A DNA stretch of 64,000 nt from positions 62,001 through 126,000 of the forward strand of contig NZ_BCMG01000002.1 in NCBI RefSeq assembly GCF_002217945.1, written 5' to 3'. Of the stretch, positions 35,272-44,191 are shown piece by piece. The position numbers and the translations under genes are program-made. A model generated the notes under the pieces. That model was given only the letters and a program-made list of their open reading frames with translations, searched no databases and had not been told where the DNA came from. The DNA comes from Secundilactobacillus silagei JCM 19001 (GTDB lineage: Bacteria; Bacillota; Bacilli; Lactobacillales; Lactobacillaceae). Each line of letters starts with the position of its first letter. Position 1 is the stretch's first letter.

Positions 35272-35285
35272 TGAAACCGGTTACA
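35272..35285. promoter_or_regulatory. Candidate cre or LacI-type operator
   Basis: TGAAACCGGTTACA fits the catabolite-response consensus TGWNANCGNTNWCA and contains AACCGGTT. Two further AACCGGTT sites lie near nupC. Confidence 0.55.
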
Positions 35286-35299
35286 TTCCATGATATTAT

Positions 35300-36190
35300 A
35301 AAAGCGTGGAAGAGATAAGGAAGCCGGTACCAGGACGTTTCCAAGTTGTAGAGTTTTACCGATTAAAGGTTGATCCCGTTTTGTAGATCGAAACTAATGA
35401 TTGGCAGCAAGCAGCAACAACGTTTGGTTCCAACTGTTCAGAGTTTCCGATTTAAAGGTTTAAGATTTAAGGTTCAAGTTTTAAGATTCAAGTTTTAAAA
35501 TTTAGTTTCTGAGATTCAGTTTCTAAAGTTTCTAAGATTCAGAGTTTTAAAGCAACAAGTTTTAAAGCGCGGATTTCTAACGAACACTAGCCACCTAAGG
35601 GTTTTGTTCCACCACAAATTGAATATGAGTCACATGCTTAGCGTTTCGGCTAAAACGTACGAATATCTTAGATGTAGTGATATCTTCTTAGGGGTTAAAA
35701 AGGGTTCGAATGTGATGTAGGCTGGGTCTATGCGATGGTTATGTAATAACCTCTTGAGTGTAGTGAGTCGAGGTCATGAGATTCAAAAGATTCACAGTTT
35801 CATCTAATCTGATTAAACGGTAATTGAAACTGACATGTAGATGACAAGACTTTTACGGCAGTTGATCAGAAATATGTATTTGAGGCGATAGATTATTAAA
35901 TTTATGTTTACGAAGCGGGTAAACTGGTTAAACGGCTTCGTCTCTTCCAACAAAGTTTCATAGGGGCTCAAGGATGAATGCATCGCAACATATTCAGCCT
36001 TGAGTCTACTTTTATGGACTCATTTCGATACTATCCACCAGTAATGGTATAATGTAATTCCTTGGCAGGGGCAACGTAAAGGATTTACTAGTTATCCATT
36101 AAATAGTAAATTCTTTTTTTATTGCCTTTTTTAGTGTTAGATTGCTGTTTCTGGGAAGTTATTGCGATTAACTTCGGTGATTTCGGTGGT
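35300..36190 (+). other. Long gene-free region with degenerate 14-bp repeats and hairpins
   Basis: No credible ORF. At 35440-35568 a phrase like GATTCAAGTTTTAA recurs with about 14-base spacing in drifting form. At 35968-36005 CTCAAGG...CCTTGAG forms a long hairpin. An extended -10 TGGTATAAT (36046-36053) precedes a short possible transcript ending near 36122. The rest is AT-rich with no recognisable feature. Confidence 0.55.
36060..36122 (+). ncRNA. Possible small RNA or attenuator
   Basis: Downstream of the extended -10 TGGTATAAT, a stretch of about 60 bases ends in the hairpin GATTTACT / AGTAAATTC followed by TTTTTTT. No ORF. It could be an attenuated leader of the nucleoside-transport operon. 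Confidence 0.4.
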
Positions 36191-36191
36191 A

Positions 36192-36351
36192 TTTAAACCG
36201 GTTCACTCATTGGATTTGTCGAATGTGTGTTTACGGAACTCCCAAAACAGGGTAGAATAATATTTGCTTACTTATGTTTTTCTTAAGGAGTGAGTGGTGG
36301 TTACTACTAACGCTGTGTTTCTGAACCGGTTCATTTTTGAAAGCGCTCAAC
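36192..36351. promoter_or_regulatory. Operator cluster upstream of nupC
   Basis: AAACCGGTTCA (about 36195), the perfect palindrome TGAACCGGTTCA (36322-36333), and a cre-like TGAAAGCGCTCAAC (36338-36351). A LacI-family repressor and CcpA are the likely binders; no such regulator gene is in the window. Confidence 0.6.
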
Positions 36352-36487
36352 AATTCTGATCGTTTGGTACGCGCTTCGTGCCATTATTTTCAATTCAAGT
36401 CAGCAAGCGACCGTTATTGGCCAAGGCACTTTCTGAGGTGAGCCAGTTCAGCGCTCACAGCAAAAATCAGAAAGAAGGTTTATTTTA

Positions 36488-37747
36488 ATGTCGATGTACT
36501 TAATCGTCAACATTATTGGGGTCATTGTTTATCTCGGGATTGCATTTCTATTCTCGAAGAGTAAGAAGACGATCAACTGGAAATCAACTGCAATCGTCTT
36601 AGTGCTTAACTTGGTTATTGCTTGGATCCTAACGAGTTTTTCTTGGGGCCGAGACATCGTTTCCGGTGCCGCTGCAGGATTCAACTGGTTAGTTCAAGTG
36701 GCTTACAAAGGTATCGTATTCGCCTTACCTAACTGGGTCACACCACAATACGGTGGGACTGCTAAGTCAATGAACTTCGTTACCAGTTCATTACTGCCAA
36801 TCCTATTGATCGTTCCAATGTTCGATATTTTAACTTACATTGGGGTCCTTCCTTGGGTCATCAAGTGGATCGGTCGTGGACTATCTAAGATCACTGGTCA
36901 ACCAAAGTTCGAATCATTCTTCTCAGTTGAAATGATGTTCCTTGGTAACACCGAAGCCTTAGCCGTTTCAAATCTGCAGATTAAAACTATGCGTGCAGAA
37001 CGTAACGTCACCTTAGCGATGATGTCGATGTCATGTATTACTGCTTCCATTGTTGGGGCTTATACCCAAATGGTTCCTGGTAACTACGTTTTGACCGCGA
37101 TCCCGTTGAACATTTTGAACGCGATTATCGTCACTAACATTTTGAACCCTGTCAAAGTTACTCCAGAAGAAGATACCATCGCTAAAGTTGGTGGTTCATC
37201 CGCTGCTGAAGAAGCTGAAATGGAAAATGGCAAGAGAGAACCATTCTTCTCATTCTTGGGTGATTCTATCTTAGGTGCCGGTCGTTTGATCTTGATCATT
37301 GCCGCTAACGTTATCGCTTTCGTGGCCTTAGCTGCCTTGATCGATAAGCTGTTAGGCTTGATCAACCCATGGCTATCACTGGAACATCTTTTAGGAATCG
37401 TCATGTTCCCATTTGCATGGTTGATGGGTCTGGACGTACACGATGCGTTCCAGTTCGCACAATACATGGGGACGAAGTTAGTGACTAACGAATTCGTTGT
37501 TATGGGTAAGATTGCCCCAACGATTCACAACGTGTCAATGTACGGTGCCCATTATCAAGCACAATTGACCGTCTTCTTAACTTCTTTCGCTAACTTCAGT
37601 ACCACTGGTATGATTATCGGTGCCTTCAAGGGCCTGGCTGACAAAGAAACTAACAATTTGGTTTCTAAGAACGTTGGTTACATGCTGTTATCAGGTATCT
37701 TGGTATCACTCTTATCAGCTGGTATCGTGGGCTTATTTGTTTGGTAA
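36488..37747 (+). CDS. nupC: Concentrative nucleoside transporter (CNT/NupC family)
   Basis: 419 residues with about ten membrane helices. Characteristic segments are V-E-M-M-F-L-G-N-T-E-A-L-A-V (about 140-153), G-A-Y-T-Q-M-V-P-G-N-Y, P-F-A-W-L-M-G-L and L-T-S-F-A-N-F-S-T-T-G-M-I-I-G, all typical of CNT family permeases that import nucleosides with protons or sodium. AGAAAGAAGG precedes the ATG. Operator-like palindromes stand upstream and a strong terminator follows, so it is controlled separately from the NCS2 and hydrolase genes behind it. Confidence 0.93.
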   Translation: MSMYLIVNIIGVIVYLGIAFLFSKSKKTINWKSTAIVLVLNLVIAWILTSFSWGRDIVSGAAAGFNWLVQVAYKGIVFALPNWVTPQYGGTAKSMNFVTSSLLPILLIVPMFDILTYIGVLPWVIKWIGRGLSKITGQPKFESFFSVEMMFLGNTEALAVSNLQIKTMRAERNVTLAMMSMSCITASIVGAYTQMVPGNYVLTAIPLNILNAIIVTNILNPVKVTPEEDTIAKVGGSSAAEEAEMENGKREPFFSFLGDSILGAGRLILIIAANVIAFVALAALIDKLLGLINPWLSLEHLLGIVMFPFAWLMGLDVHDAFQFAQYMGTKLVTNEFVVMGKIAPTIHNVSMYGAHYQAQLTVFLTSFANFSTTGMIIGAFKGLADKETNNLVSKNVGYMLLSGILVSLLSAGIVGLFVW

Positions 37748-37785
37748 TCACCATTTACGTATAAGTCAATTGATTTAGTATTAAT

Positions 37786-37834
37786 AACCACGACAGCCCA
37801 GATCGAGGAACACATTCGGTCTGGGCTGTTGTGG
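37786..37834 (+). terminator. Terminator after nupC
   Basis: Hairpin CCACGACAGCCCAGA / TCTGGGCTGTTGTGG with loop of about 17 bases. There is no long T-run. Confidence 0.75.
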
Positions 37835-37835
37835 C

Positions 37836-37935
37836 CTAGGGTGTCGAAACTGGCTGATAGTCAGCTGAAACCCATCGCCTAAAGACGATGCAACCCCGAT
37901 CACAACCGTCTCAACGACGAAAGGATAGGGATTAT
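37836..37935 (+). promoter_or_regulatory. Structured leader of the NCS2 permease gene
   Basis: Contains hairpins GCTGA-TAG-TCAGC, CATCG...CGATG and a CGTC/GACG helix, linked by short A-rich segments, ending at the AAAGGATAGGG ribosome site. The classical purine-riboswitch core is not present. It may be a regulatory leader of unknown type. Confidence 0.4.
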
Positions 37936-37939
37936 TTAC

Positions 37940-39250
37940 ATGAAACAAGCGCAACAACTTGAAGCAAAGAACAAGATGTCCATACGACAGGTATGGCAGA
38001 ATAAGACCCTGCTGAAACAGGAGATCATCGCGGGCTTGACTGGGTTCTTCGCCATCTCGTACATTATTATTGTGAATCCGGTGATCCTAAAGGACGCCGG
38101 AATTCCCACCGATCTCAGTGTGTTTGCCACCATCATCAGTTCGGTCATTGGCTGTCTGATCATGGGTTTCTTCGCCAACGCACCGGTCATCTTGACGCCC
38201 GGTATGGGAGTCAACGCCTTCTTTACCTATACGATCTGTGCCACTATGGGCATGTCCTGGCAGGTCGCGGTGGCCATTTCAATGGTGGCCAGTGCCATCT
38301 ACGCGGTGGTGGCCTTTACCAGCCTCAGTTCCGTGCTGGCCAAGGCGATTCCCAGCTCGTTAAAGAGCGGCATCACCGCCGGAATCGGGTTATTTCTGGT
38401 TGAAATTGGTTTGGAAAAAGCCGGTCTGATCACTGCTGGAAAGAACTCGCTGATCGTTTTAGGTAATTTGACGGCACCGGCCACGTTGCTGGCCATCTTC
38501 GGCATCCTGCTGAGCGTGGTGTTATACCTGCGGCAGGTACCGGCCAGTTTCTTGATTGGCATCGTGGTGACCAGCATTTTGGGTGTGACCTTGGGTATCC
38601 GTGATGAACAGAGCATTAGCGTTCATTTATCACGGTTGGCCGACTATCACCAAATCGTGCTGCACGGTGACTTCTCCCAGGCGTTAACGATTCCGTTTAT
38701 TCTGGCAGCCTTCTCCATGACCATGATCCTCGTGTTTGAATCCATGGGGCTCTTGCAGGGAATCCTGCCTGATAACCGGAAATTCAAACGGGCGTTTCAG
38801 GCCAGTTCCGTCACCGCCTTTATCTCCGGCATGCTTGGTACCAGCCCAACCGTGGCTGCTGCCGAGAGTGCTTCGGGGATCGAATCCGGTGGCCGGACTG
38901 GGGTGATGGCCATCACGGCTGGCATCTTATTCGCCATTTCCACGTTCTTTGTTCCCCTGTTGGCGTACGTCCCACAGGCAGCCATTGCGCCGGTGATCAT
39001 CATTACCGGTGCCATCATGATGGAGGCCATTGGCTCAATTGATATGCATGATTTTGCCGCCTGGTTTCCGGCGTTTCTGATTATTGTGTTGATTCCGCTG
39101 ACCAACAGTATTTCAACTGGCCTGGCATTCGGCTTTGTTTTCTACCCAATTTTACGATTGGCAAGTGGCGACGGCCGCAACGTCAGTCCAACCATGTACG
39201 TGTTGGGCGGTTTGTTTTTAATTGATTTGGTTTTAAGTGCTCTACTATAA
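37940..39250 (+). CDS. NCS2 family purine permease (PbuG/AzgA type)
   Basis: 436 residues with 12-14 membrane helices. Family marks are G-L-T-G-F-F-A-I-S-Y-I-I-I-V-N-P (about 31-46), T-P-G-M-G-V-N-A-F-F near 86-95, and G-T-S-P-T-V-A-A-A-E-S-A-S-G-I near 301-315. The A-E-S-x-x-G and N-A-F-F features place it in the AzgA/PbuG group that imports guanine, hypoxanthine or adenine with protons. It is followed 28 bases later by a nucleoside hydrolase gene, forming an operon that yields and moves free bases. Confidence 0.9.
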   Translation: MKQAQQLEAKNKMSIRQVWQNKTLLKQEIIAGLTGFFAISYIIIVNPVILKDAGIPTDLSVFATIISSVIGCLIMGFFANAPVILTPGMGVNAFFTYTICATMGMSWQVAVAISMVASAIYAVVAFTSLSSVLAKAIPSSLKSGITAGIGLFLVEIGLEKAGLITAGKNSLIVLGNLTAPATLLAIFGILLSVVLYLRQVPASFLIGIVVTSILGVTLGIRDEQSISVHLSRLADYHQIVLHGDFSQALTIPFILAAFSMTMILVFESMGLLQGILPDNRKFKRAFQASSVTAFISGMLGTSPTVAAAESASGIESGGRTGVMAITAGILFAISTFFVPLLAYVPQAAIAPVIIITGAIMMEAIGSIDMHDFAAWFPAFLIIVLIPLTNSISTGLAFGFVFYPILRLASGDGRNVSPTMYVLGGLFLIDLVLSALL

Positions 39251-39278
39251 AAAAGTTTAGTATGGAGGATATTTCATT

Positions 39279-40190
39279 ATGACAATCAAAATTATCATGG
39301 ACACTGACCCAGGTATCGACGATGCAGCTGCAATTACCATGGCCATCAACGATGACAACATCGATTTGAAGTTGATCACCACTGTTGCCGGAAACGTAAC
39401 GGTGGATAAGACCACAAAGAACGCGCTTAAATTAGTTCGGTTCTTTAATTCTGACATTCCAGTGGCAGCTGGTGCTAAGCAGCCACTGATCAAGCCTTTT
39501 GAAGACGCTGCTCGGATTCACGGTGAATCAGGGATGCCGGGATACGTTTTCCCAGACGATCTCCCAAAGCCAATGGACAAGACGGCCGTTGAAGCCCTTC
39601 GCGATGAAATTATGGCTAACGACCAGATTACCTTAGTACCAACTGGCTCATACACCAACATCGCCTTACTGTTCTCAGAATATCCAGAAGTTAAGTCTCA
39701 CATCGAACGCATCGTCGCTATGGGCGGAACGTTAGGTTACGGTAACATGACTAGTGCTGCTGAATTTAACGTCTTCACCGACCCACACGCTGCTCGGATC
39801 GTTTATAACTCAGGTATTCCAATCGTGATGGTTGGTCTGGACATTACCATGAAGGCTTTACTAACGCCTGAAAGTCTTGCAAAGCTGCCAACGTTGAATG
39901 AAACTGGTAAGATGCTGCATGACATCATCATCCATGATGGTGATAACTCAGACCGCGGTATCGCCATGCATGATGTGAACACCATCTTCTATCTGCTTCA
40001 TCCAGAAGCTATCACCACTGAAAAGATGTGGGTTGACGTTCAGACTGAAGGTCCAGCAATGGGTGAAACCGTTGGGGACATTCGCGGTGCTTACCACAAT
40101 GGCAAGACCAACACGGCTGTTTGTGTCGACATTGATGCTGACGCATTCAACAAATGGTTCATTGAAGAAGTGTCACACATTTCAAAGTAA
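39279..40190 (+). CDS. Nucleoside hydrolase (inosine-uridine preferring type)
   Basis: 303 residues. Hydrolyses ribonucleosides to ribose and free base. The calcium-binding motif D-T-D-P-G-I-D-D-A (about 7-15) is intact, with T-G-S-Y-T-N-I-A-L near 123-131 and the C-terminal M-H-D-V-N-T-I segment holding the usual catalytic-site His-Asp (about 229-235). GGAGG precedes the ATG. It is co-transcribed with the NCS2 permease and lies behind nupC: import, cleavage and base exchange are thus encoded together, and rpiA upstream can use the ribose after phosphorylation. Confidence 0.93.
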   Translation: MTIKIIMDTDPGIDDAAAITMAINDDNIDLKLITTVAGNVTVDKTTKNALKLVRFFNSDIPVAAGAKQPLIKPFEDAARIHGESGMPGYVFPDDLPKPMDKTAVEALRDEIMANDQITLVPTGSYTNIALLFSEYPEVKSHIERIVAMGGTLGYGNMTSAAEFNVFTDPHAARIVYNSGIPIVMVGLDITMKALLTPESLAKLPTLNETGKMLHDIIIHDGDNSDRGIAMHDVNTIFYLLHPEAITTEKMWVDVQTEGPAMGETVGDIRGAYHNGKTNTAVCVDIDADAFNKWFIEEVSHISK

Positions 40191-40229
40191 TTAATTAGTT
40201 AACACGCTGTTTATACCACTATACAAATA

Positions 40230-40270
40230 GACCGCACTAAGCTGTAAGGGGCTTGGTGCGGTTTATTTAT
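40230..40270 (+). terminator. Terminator after the nucleoside hydrolase gene
   Basis: Hairpin ACCGCACTAAGC / GCTTGGTGCGGT followed by a T-rich run. Confidence 0.85.
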
Positions 40271-40364
40271 TTGGGCAGAAATTAGTACCATAAATTTTTG
40301 CTGGTAGTTTCCAAAGAGGTGAGATGTCGAGTATAATTATGGAGTGTGAAATATTCAGATCGCT

Positions 40365-40562
40365 GTTGGAGCTTAGCGCTCTCTTTCCGCTTCACTCCAG
40401 GCGCTTTGGGGCTGGAACGCGGTGGCACGCTCCGGAGCTAAGTTGCGGCTATTCGCCCCAACTGGATCTCCTCCGTCTCGCGTGAAACTAAGGAGTAGCC
40501 GGCGCTTCGCTACCGCCAACTCCTAAGTTTCACCGACACCGCTGAGCCCCAGCGCCTTCCGT
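40365..40562 (-). repeat. Multi-hairpin element A (reverse orientation)
   Basis: Outer GC-rich arms GGCGCTTTGGGGCT and AGCCCCAGCGCC, then GCGGTG/CACCGC, enclose two inner hairpins: GTGAAACT-AAGGAGT / ACTCCTAAGTTTCAC (40482-40533) and a segment whose minus strand reads GACGGAGGAGATCCAGTT followed by CTTAGCTCCGGAGC. The last two motifs are shared with element B. No ORF. Confidence 0.7.
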
Positions 40563-40654
40563 TTCGCTGACATTCTGCGCAAACTACTTCACTAGATAAC
40601 GGCATTTGCGTCAGCAACTATACCGGAAGTTGCTTAAAATCCAGTTAGTAAATG

Positions 40655-40805
40655 CAGTGGAGTGGGCGGGGCAAATCGTGGTGTCGGAGGTGTTAGCGAG
40701 CGTAGTTTGCTCGCTTACAGCTCCAGGTGACGGAGGAGATCCAGTTTGGCATGGCCAAACTTAGCTCCGGAGCACCTGCACTTCGAGTTGCCCCGCCCAC
40801 GGAAC
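40655..40805 (+). repeat. Multi-hairpin element B (forward orientation)
   Basis: Outer arms GTGGGCGGGGCAA / TTGCCCCGCCCAC enclose GCGAGC-GTAGTTT-GCTCGC, then GACGGAGGAGATCCAGTT, the small hairpin GTTTGGC/GGCCAAAC and CTTAGCTCCGGAGC. CAGGTG/CACCTG and CGGAG/CTCCG pair inside. Conserved bases fall in predicted loops as well as stems, which suggests an RNA-like constraint. Confidence 0.7.
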
Positions 40806-40911
40806 GGAATGAACACTTTAGTCATTTTGAATGATGCCCCAAACCAGCAAGCAATAACCTACTTCAAGAGCTTGCGTACATACCATAATTAATGTAAAGT
40901 ATACTAGAGCG

Positions 40912-40950
40912 TGAAACAAAGTGTTTCACAGGATACTTTAGGAGATTTCA
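40912..40950 (+). promoter_or_regulatory. Hairpin and ribosome site before rsmG
   Basis: A TATACT (40900-40905) is a possible -10. It is followed by the hairpin GTGAAAC-AAA-GTGTTTCAC and the TTTAGGAG ribosome site. Confidence 0.4.
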
Positions 40951-41679
40951 ATGAATAATAACCAATTTATAGCTGCGTTAAAAGCCCAGGGAATCACGGT
41001 TTCCGAAGCGCAAATGCAACAGTTCGACCAGTACTTTAAGATTCTGGTCGACACCAATCAGCATCTTAATTTAACAACCATTACCGAGCGCAACGACGTT
41101 TATCTGAAGCATTTTTATGATTCAGTGACGCCCGCTTTTTATGTGCCTGAATTACGCACTGAGACACTGACGCTTTGTGACGTTGGTGCCGGTGCCGGTT
41201 TCCCGTCACTGCCACTGAAGATTTTGTTTCCCAAGCTGCAGGTGACCATCGTTGATTCACTCAACAAGCGGATCAATTTCTTGAAGGATTTGATTGCTGA
41301 TTTAGGCCTCGAAGGTGTTAGTGTGTACCATGCACGGGCCGAGGAATTTGGCGGCAAACGTTCTGAACACCGGGAAGCCTACGATGTAGTCACTGCTCGT
41401 GCGGTGGCCCGGATGAGCGTTTTAAGCGAGCTGTGCCTGCCATTAGTGAAGCTGCACGGTCAATTTATCGCTTTGAAAGCACTGCAGACCGAAACGGAAC
41501 TGGCGCATTCGCAGTCAGCCATTGCCACTTTAGGCGGTAAGCTGCAGTTCGACCAGTCATTTACCCTGCCTGAATCTGGGGACGAACGGCACATCGTGGT
41601 GATCGATAAGGTCAAACCAACGCCCAAGCGTTACCCACGAAAGGCTGGCACGCCTAACAAGGAGCCACTTGGCGATTAG
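40951..41679 (+). CDS. rsmG: 16S rRNA (guanine-527-N7) methyltransferase
   Basis: 242 residues. Methylates G527 of 16S rRNA using S-adenosylmethionine. The SAM-binding motif [15 protein letters not shown] (about 73-87) and the following [11 protein letters not shown] are diagnostic, as is T-A-R-A-V-A near 147. Length is normal. It heads the conserved rsmG-noc-parA-parB block usually found near the chromosome origin, and the next gene starts 21 bases after its stop. Confidence 0.95.
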   Translation: MNNNQFIAALKAQGITVSEAQMQQFDQYFKILVDTNQHLNLTTITERNDVYLKHFYDSVTPAFYVPELRTETLTLCDVGAGAGFPSLPLKILFPKLQVTIVDSLNKRINFLKDLIADLGLEGVSVYHARAEEFGGKRSEHREAYDVVTARAVARMSVLSELCLPLVKLHGQFIALKALQTETELAHSQSAIATLGGKLQFDQSFTLPESGDERHIVVIDKVKPTPKRYPRKAGTPNKEPLGD

Positions 41680-41700
41680 TTAGAAAGGGGGGACGATAGG

Positions 41701-42525
41701 ATGGCGTTTTCGTTATTTGGTCGCGATAAAAGCAACCAGCAAAATAATGAAAGTATCAAACAAAAAGTAGTGATGGTACCAGTCGACGCAATTGTGCCCA
41801 ACCGGTTTCAGCCGCGGCACGTTTTTAACCAGCGCAGCATTGACGAACTGGCGCAAACCATCGCTGACCATGGCTTACTGCAGCCAATCGTTTTACGGGA
41901 GTATGAGACGCATAAGTATGAAATCATTGCTGGGGAACGCCGCTACCGGGCAGTGAAGTCACTAAAATGGCGCGAAGTTCCCGCCATCATTCAATCGCTG
42001 TCTGACGATGAAACGGCTTCGCTGGCACTGATTGAAAACTTGCAGCGAGAAGGGCTGACCCCCATTGAGGAAGCCCAAGCCTATCGCTCATTGATGAAGT
42101 TAAATAAGCTGACGCAAAGTCAATTAGCTAAGGATGTTGGGAAGAGCCAATCCTTTATCGCGAATAAATTGCGGTTATTGAAGCTGAGCGAACCCGTCCA
42201 AACGGCGATCATGAATGAAGAGATCAGTGAACGGCATGGCCGCGCGTTATTGGCGGTCACGGAAAAGCAGCAAGAAAAACTGCTGAAGCGGATCATTGCG
42301 GATCATTTGACCGTTCGGGATGCGGAACGGCTGATTCAAAGACACCGTGCCAAAGCCAAGTCAAAGCCAACGATTCGCGCGGTTTCGGCAGATACGCGGG
42401 TTGCGGTGAATACCATTAAACGGTCGCTCAAGATGGTCAGCAATGCTGGCCTGAAAGTGAAAACCACAGAAGAAGATCACGCCGATAGCTACCGCATTAC
42501 TATCGACATCATGAAAAAATCATAA
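41701..42525 (+). CDS. noc: Nucleoid occlusion protein, ParB family
   Basis: 274 residues. The ParB N-terminal CTP-binding domain (A-G-E-R-R-Y-R-A near 78-85, E-N-L-Q-R-E-G-L-T-P near 116-125) is followed by the helix-turn-helix (L-T-Q-S-Q-L-A-K-D-V-G-K-S-Q-S-F-I-A-N) and a C-terminal dimer domain. Position between rsmG and parA, with a second ParB protein behind parA, marks it as Noc, which binds dispersed sites and blocks division over the nucleoid. GGGGGG ribosome site. Confidence 0.9.
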   Translation: MAFSLFGRDKSNQQNNESIKQKVVMVPVDAIVPNRFQPRHVFNQRSIDELAQTIADHGLLQPIVLREYETHKYEIIAGERRYRAVKSLKWREVPAIIQSLSDDETASLALIENLQREGLTPIEEAQAYRSLMKLNKLTQSQLAKDVGKSQSFIANKLRLLKLSEPVQTAIMNEEISERHGRALLAVTEKQQEKLLKRIIADHLTVRDAERLIQRHRAKAKSKPTIRAVSADTRVAVNTIKRSLKMVSNAGLKVKTTEEDHADSYRITIDIMKKS

Positions 42526-42542
42526 GGGAGGAATGAAATTCG

Positions 42543-43316
42543 ATGGCAGATATAATTGCGCTTGCAAACCAAAAGGGTGGTGTCGGTAAAACCACGACCG
42601 CAGTGAACCTAGGCGCCGGACTGGCCAACCTAGGCAACCGTGTGCTGCTGGTTGATATTGATGCACAAGGCAACGCAACCAGTGGGGTTGGGATTGCCAA
42701 GTCCTCCATCTCAAAAGACATTTACGACGTGCTGGTCAATGAAGAGCCGATTGCCGATGTGATCTTACATACGAGTCATAAAAAGCTAGACATCGCGCCG
42801 GCAACCATTCAACTGTCAGGCGCTGAAATTGAGTTAACGGCTCAAATTGCCCGGGAGACTCGTTTATTGGATGCCATTAAAACCATTCAAGATCAGTACG
42901 ATTTCATTTTAGTGGACTGTCCGCCGTCACTTGGATTGCTGACGATCAATGCCTTTACTGCCAGCAACTCCATCTTGATCCCGGTTCAATCCGAGTACTA
43001 CGCGCTGGAAGGGCTCAGCCAATTGCTGAACACGATTCAGCTGGTTCGCAAACACTTTAATCCTAATTTGAAGATCGAAGGCGTTTTGCTGACTATGTAC
43101 GATGCCCGTACCAATTTAGGCAAGCAAGTCAATGAAGAAGTCAAAAAGTACTTTAAAGATAACGTCTATAAGACGATCATTCCACGTAACGTTCGGCTGT
43201 CCGAGGCACCAAGCCACGGCTTACCAATTATGGATTATGATCCCAAGTCAACTGGCGCAAAAGTTTATTCGCAACTCGCAAAGGAAGTGGCAGCTGCTCA
43301 TGGCAAGCAAAAATAA
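42543..43316 (+). CDS. parA: Chromosome partitioning ATPase ParA (Soj)
   Basis: 257 residues. The deviant Walker A motif K-G-G-V-G-K-T-T (11-18), Walker A' D-I-D-A-Q-G-N-A and Walker B I-L-V-D-C-P-P-S-L are all present. It works with ParB in origin segregation and DnaA control. AGGGAGG ribosome site. Its end overlaps the start of parB by 17 bases. Confidence 0.95.
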   Translation: MADIIALANQKGGVGKTTTAVNLGAGLANLGNRVLLVDIDAQGNATSGVGIAKSSISKDIYDVLVNEEPIADVILHTSHKKLDIAPATIQLSGAEIELTAQIARETRLLDAIKTIQDQYDFILVDCPPSLGLLTINAFTASNSILIPVQSEYYALEGLSQLLNTIQLVRKHFNPNLKIEGVLLTMYDARTNLGKQVNEEVKKYFKDNVYKTIIPRNVRLSEAPSHGLPIMDYDPKSTGAKVYSQLAKEVAAAHGKQK

Positions 43317-44181
43317 TAAGGGGCTCGGACGCGGCATTGAAGCATTGTTTGCGGATAATAGCGTTGACCCAGATGTAGAAACAGTGATTGATATTAAGCT
43401 CGACTCGATTCGGCCGAACCCGTATCAGCCGCGGCAAAAATTCGACCAGGCAGCGTTGAAAGATCTGGCGCGATCGATTAAAAAATCGGGGGTTTTCCAA
43501 CCGATTATCGTTCGGCAGCCTGATCCGGAGGTTTCCCGTTACGAGATCCTGGCTGGTGAACGGCGGGTACGGGCTTCTAAATTAGCTGGTAACGACACGA
43601 TCCCAGCAATCGTCCGGGAAGTCACCGAGCCTCAGATGATGGAGATTGCCGTGATGGAAAATTTACAGCGTGAAGATCTGACACCGCTAGAAGAAGCGGA
43701 AGCCTACGAAATGCTGATGAGCAACTTAAATCTGACGCAGGCGCAAGTTTCCAGTCGTTTAGGCAAGAGTCGGCCATACATCGCCAACTATTTACGGTTA
43801 CTTGGTTTACCTAAACAGGTCAAAGAACTGCTGCAAAAAAAGCGGCTTTCTATGGGCCAGGCCAGAACGTTGCTGTCATTGAAGGACCGCACGCAAATGG
43901 TCAGTTTGGCTAACCGTGCCGCTGATGGTAAAATGACGGTACGTGCTTTGGAAGGCGTCGTTAACAAGATGAACGGTCAGGCGGCCGCTAAGCCGAAGAA
44001 ACGGCTGAAGCAAAAGTCACCGTACTTGCGGGCGGGCGAAAACGTCCTCCAGGAGAAATTTGGCACGCAGGTAACTATCAATGAAGCTAAAGATGCCGGT
44101 CAGGGTAAAATTGAAATCGAGTATTTATCAGATGATGACCTCAGTCGGATTCTGGACATTCTCGACGTGCATTTAGACTAG
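43300..44181 (+). CDS. parB: Chromosome partitioning protein ParB (Spo0J)
   Basis: 293 residues from the ATG at 43300, chosen because M-A-S-K-N-N-K-G-L-G-R-G-I-E-A-L-F is the standard ParB N-terminus and AAGGAAG stands upstream inside parA. The CTP-binding motif A-G-E-R-R-V-R-A, E-N-L-Q-R-E-D-L-T-P and the helix-turn-helix L-T-Q-A-Q-V-S-S-R-L-G-K-S-R-P-Y-I-A-N are present. It loads at parS sites. I found no confident parS match in the region by eye. Confidence 0.94.
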   Translation: MASKNNKGLGRGIEALFADNSVDPDVETVIDIKLDSIRPNPYQPRQKFDQAALKDLARSIKKSGVFQPIIVRQPDPEVSRYEILAGERRVRASKLAGNDTIPAIVREVTEPQMMEIAVMENLQREDLTPLEEAEAYEMLMSNLNLTQAQVSSRLGKSRPYIANYLRLLGLPKQVKELLQKKRLSMGQARTLLSLKDRTQMVSLANRAADGKMTVRALEGVVNKMNGQAAAKPKKRLKQKSPYLRAGENVLQEKFGTQVTINEAKDAGQGKIEIEYLSDDDLSRILDILDVHLD

Positions 44182-44191
44182 GAGTGATTTG

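Noticed and set aside
35380-35600. CRISPR array
   Set aside because: The repeats are about 14 bp, degenerate and directly adjacent, without spacers, and no cas gene is present.
35695-35780. tRNA gene
   Set aside because: GGTTCGAAT resembles a T-loop but no acceptor stem or anticodon arm can be formed around it.
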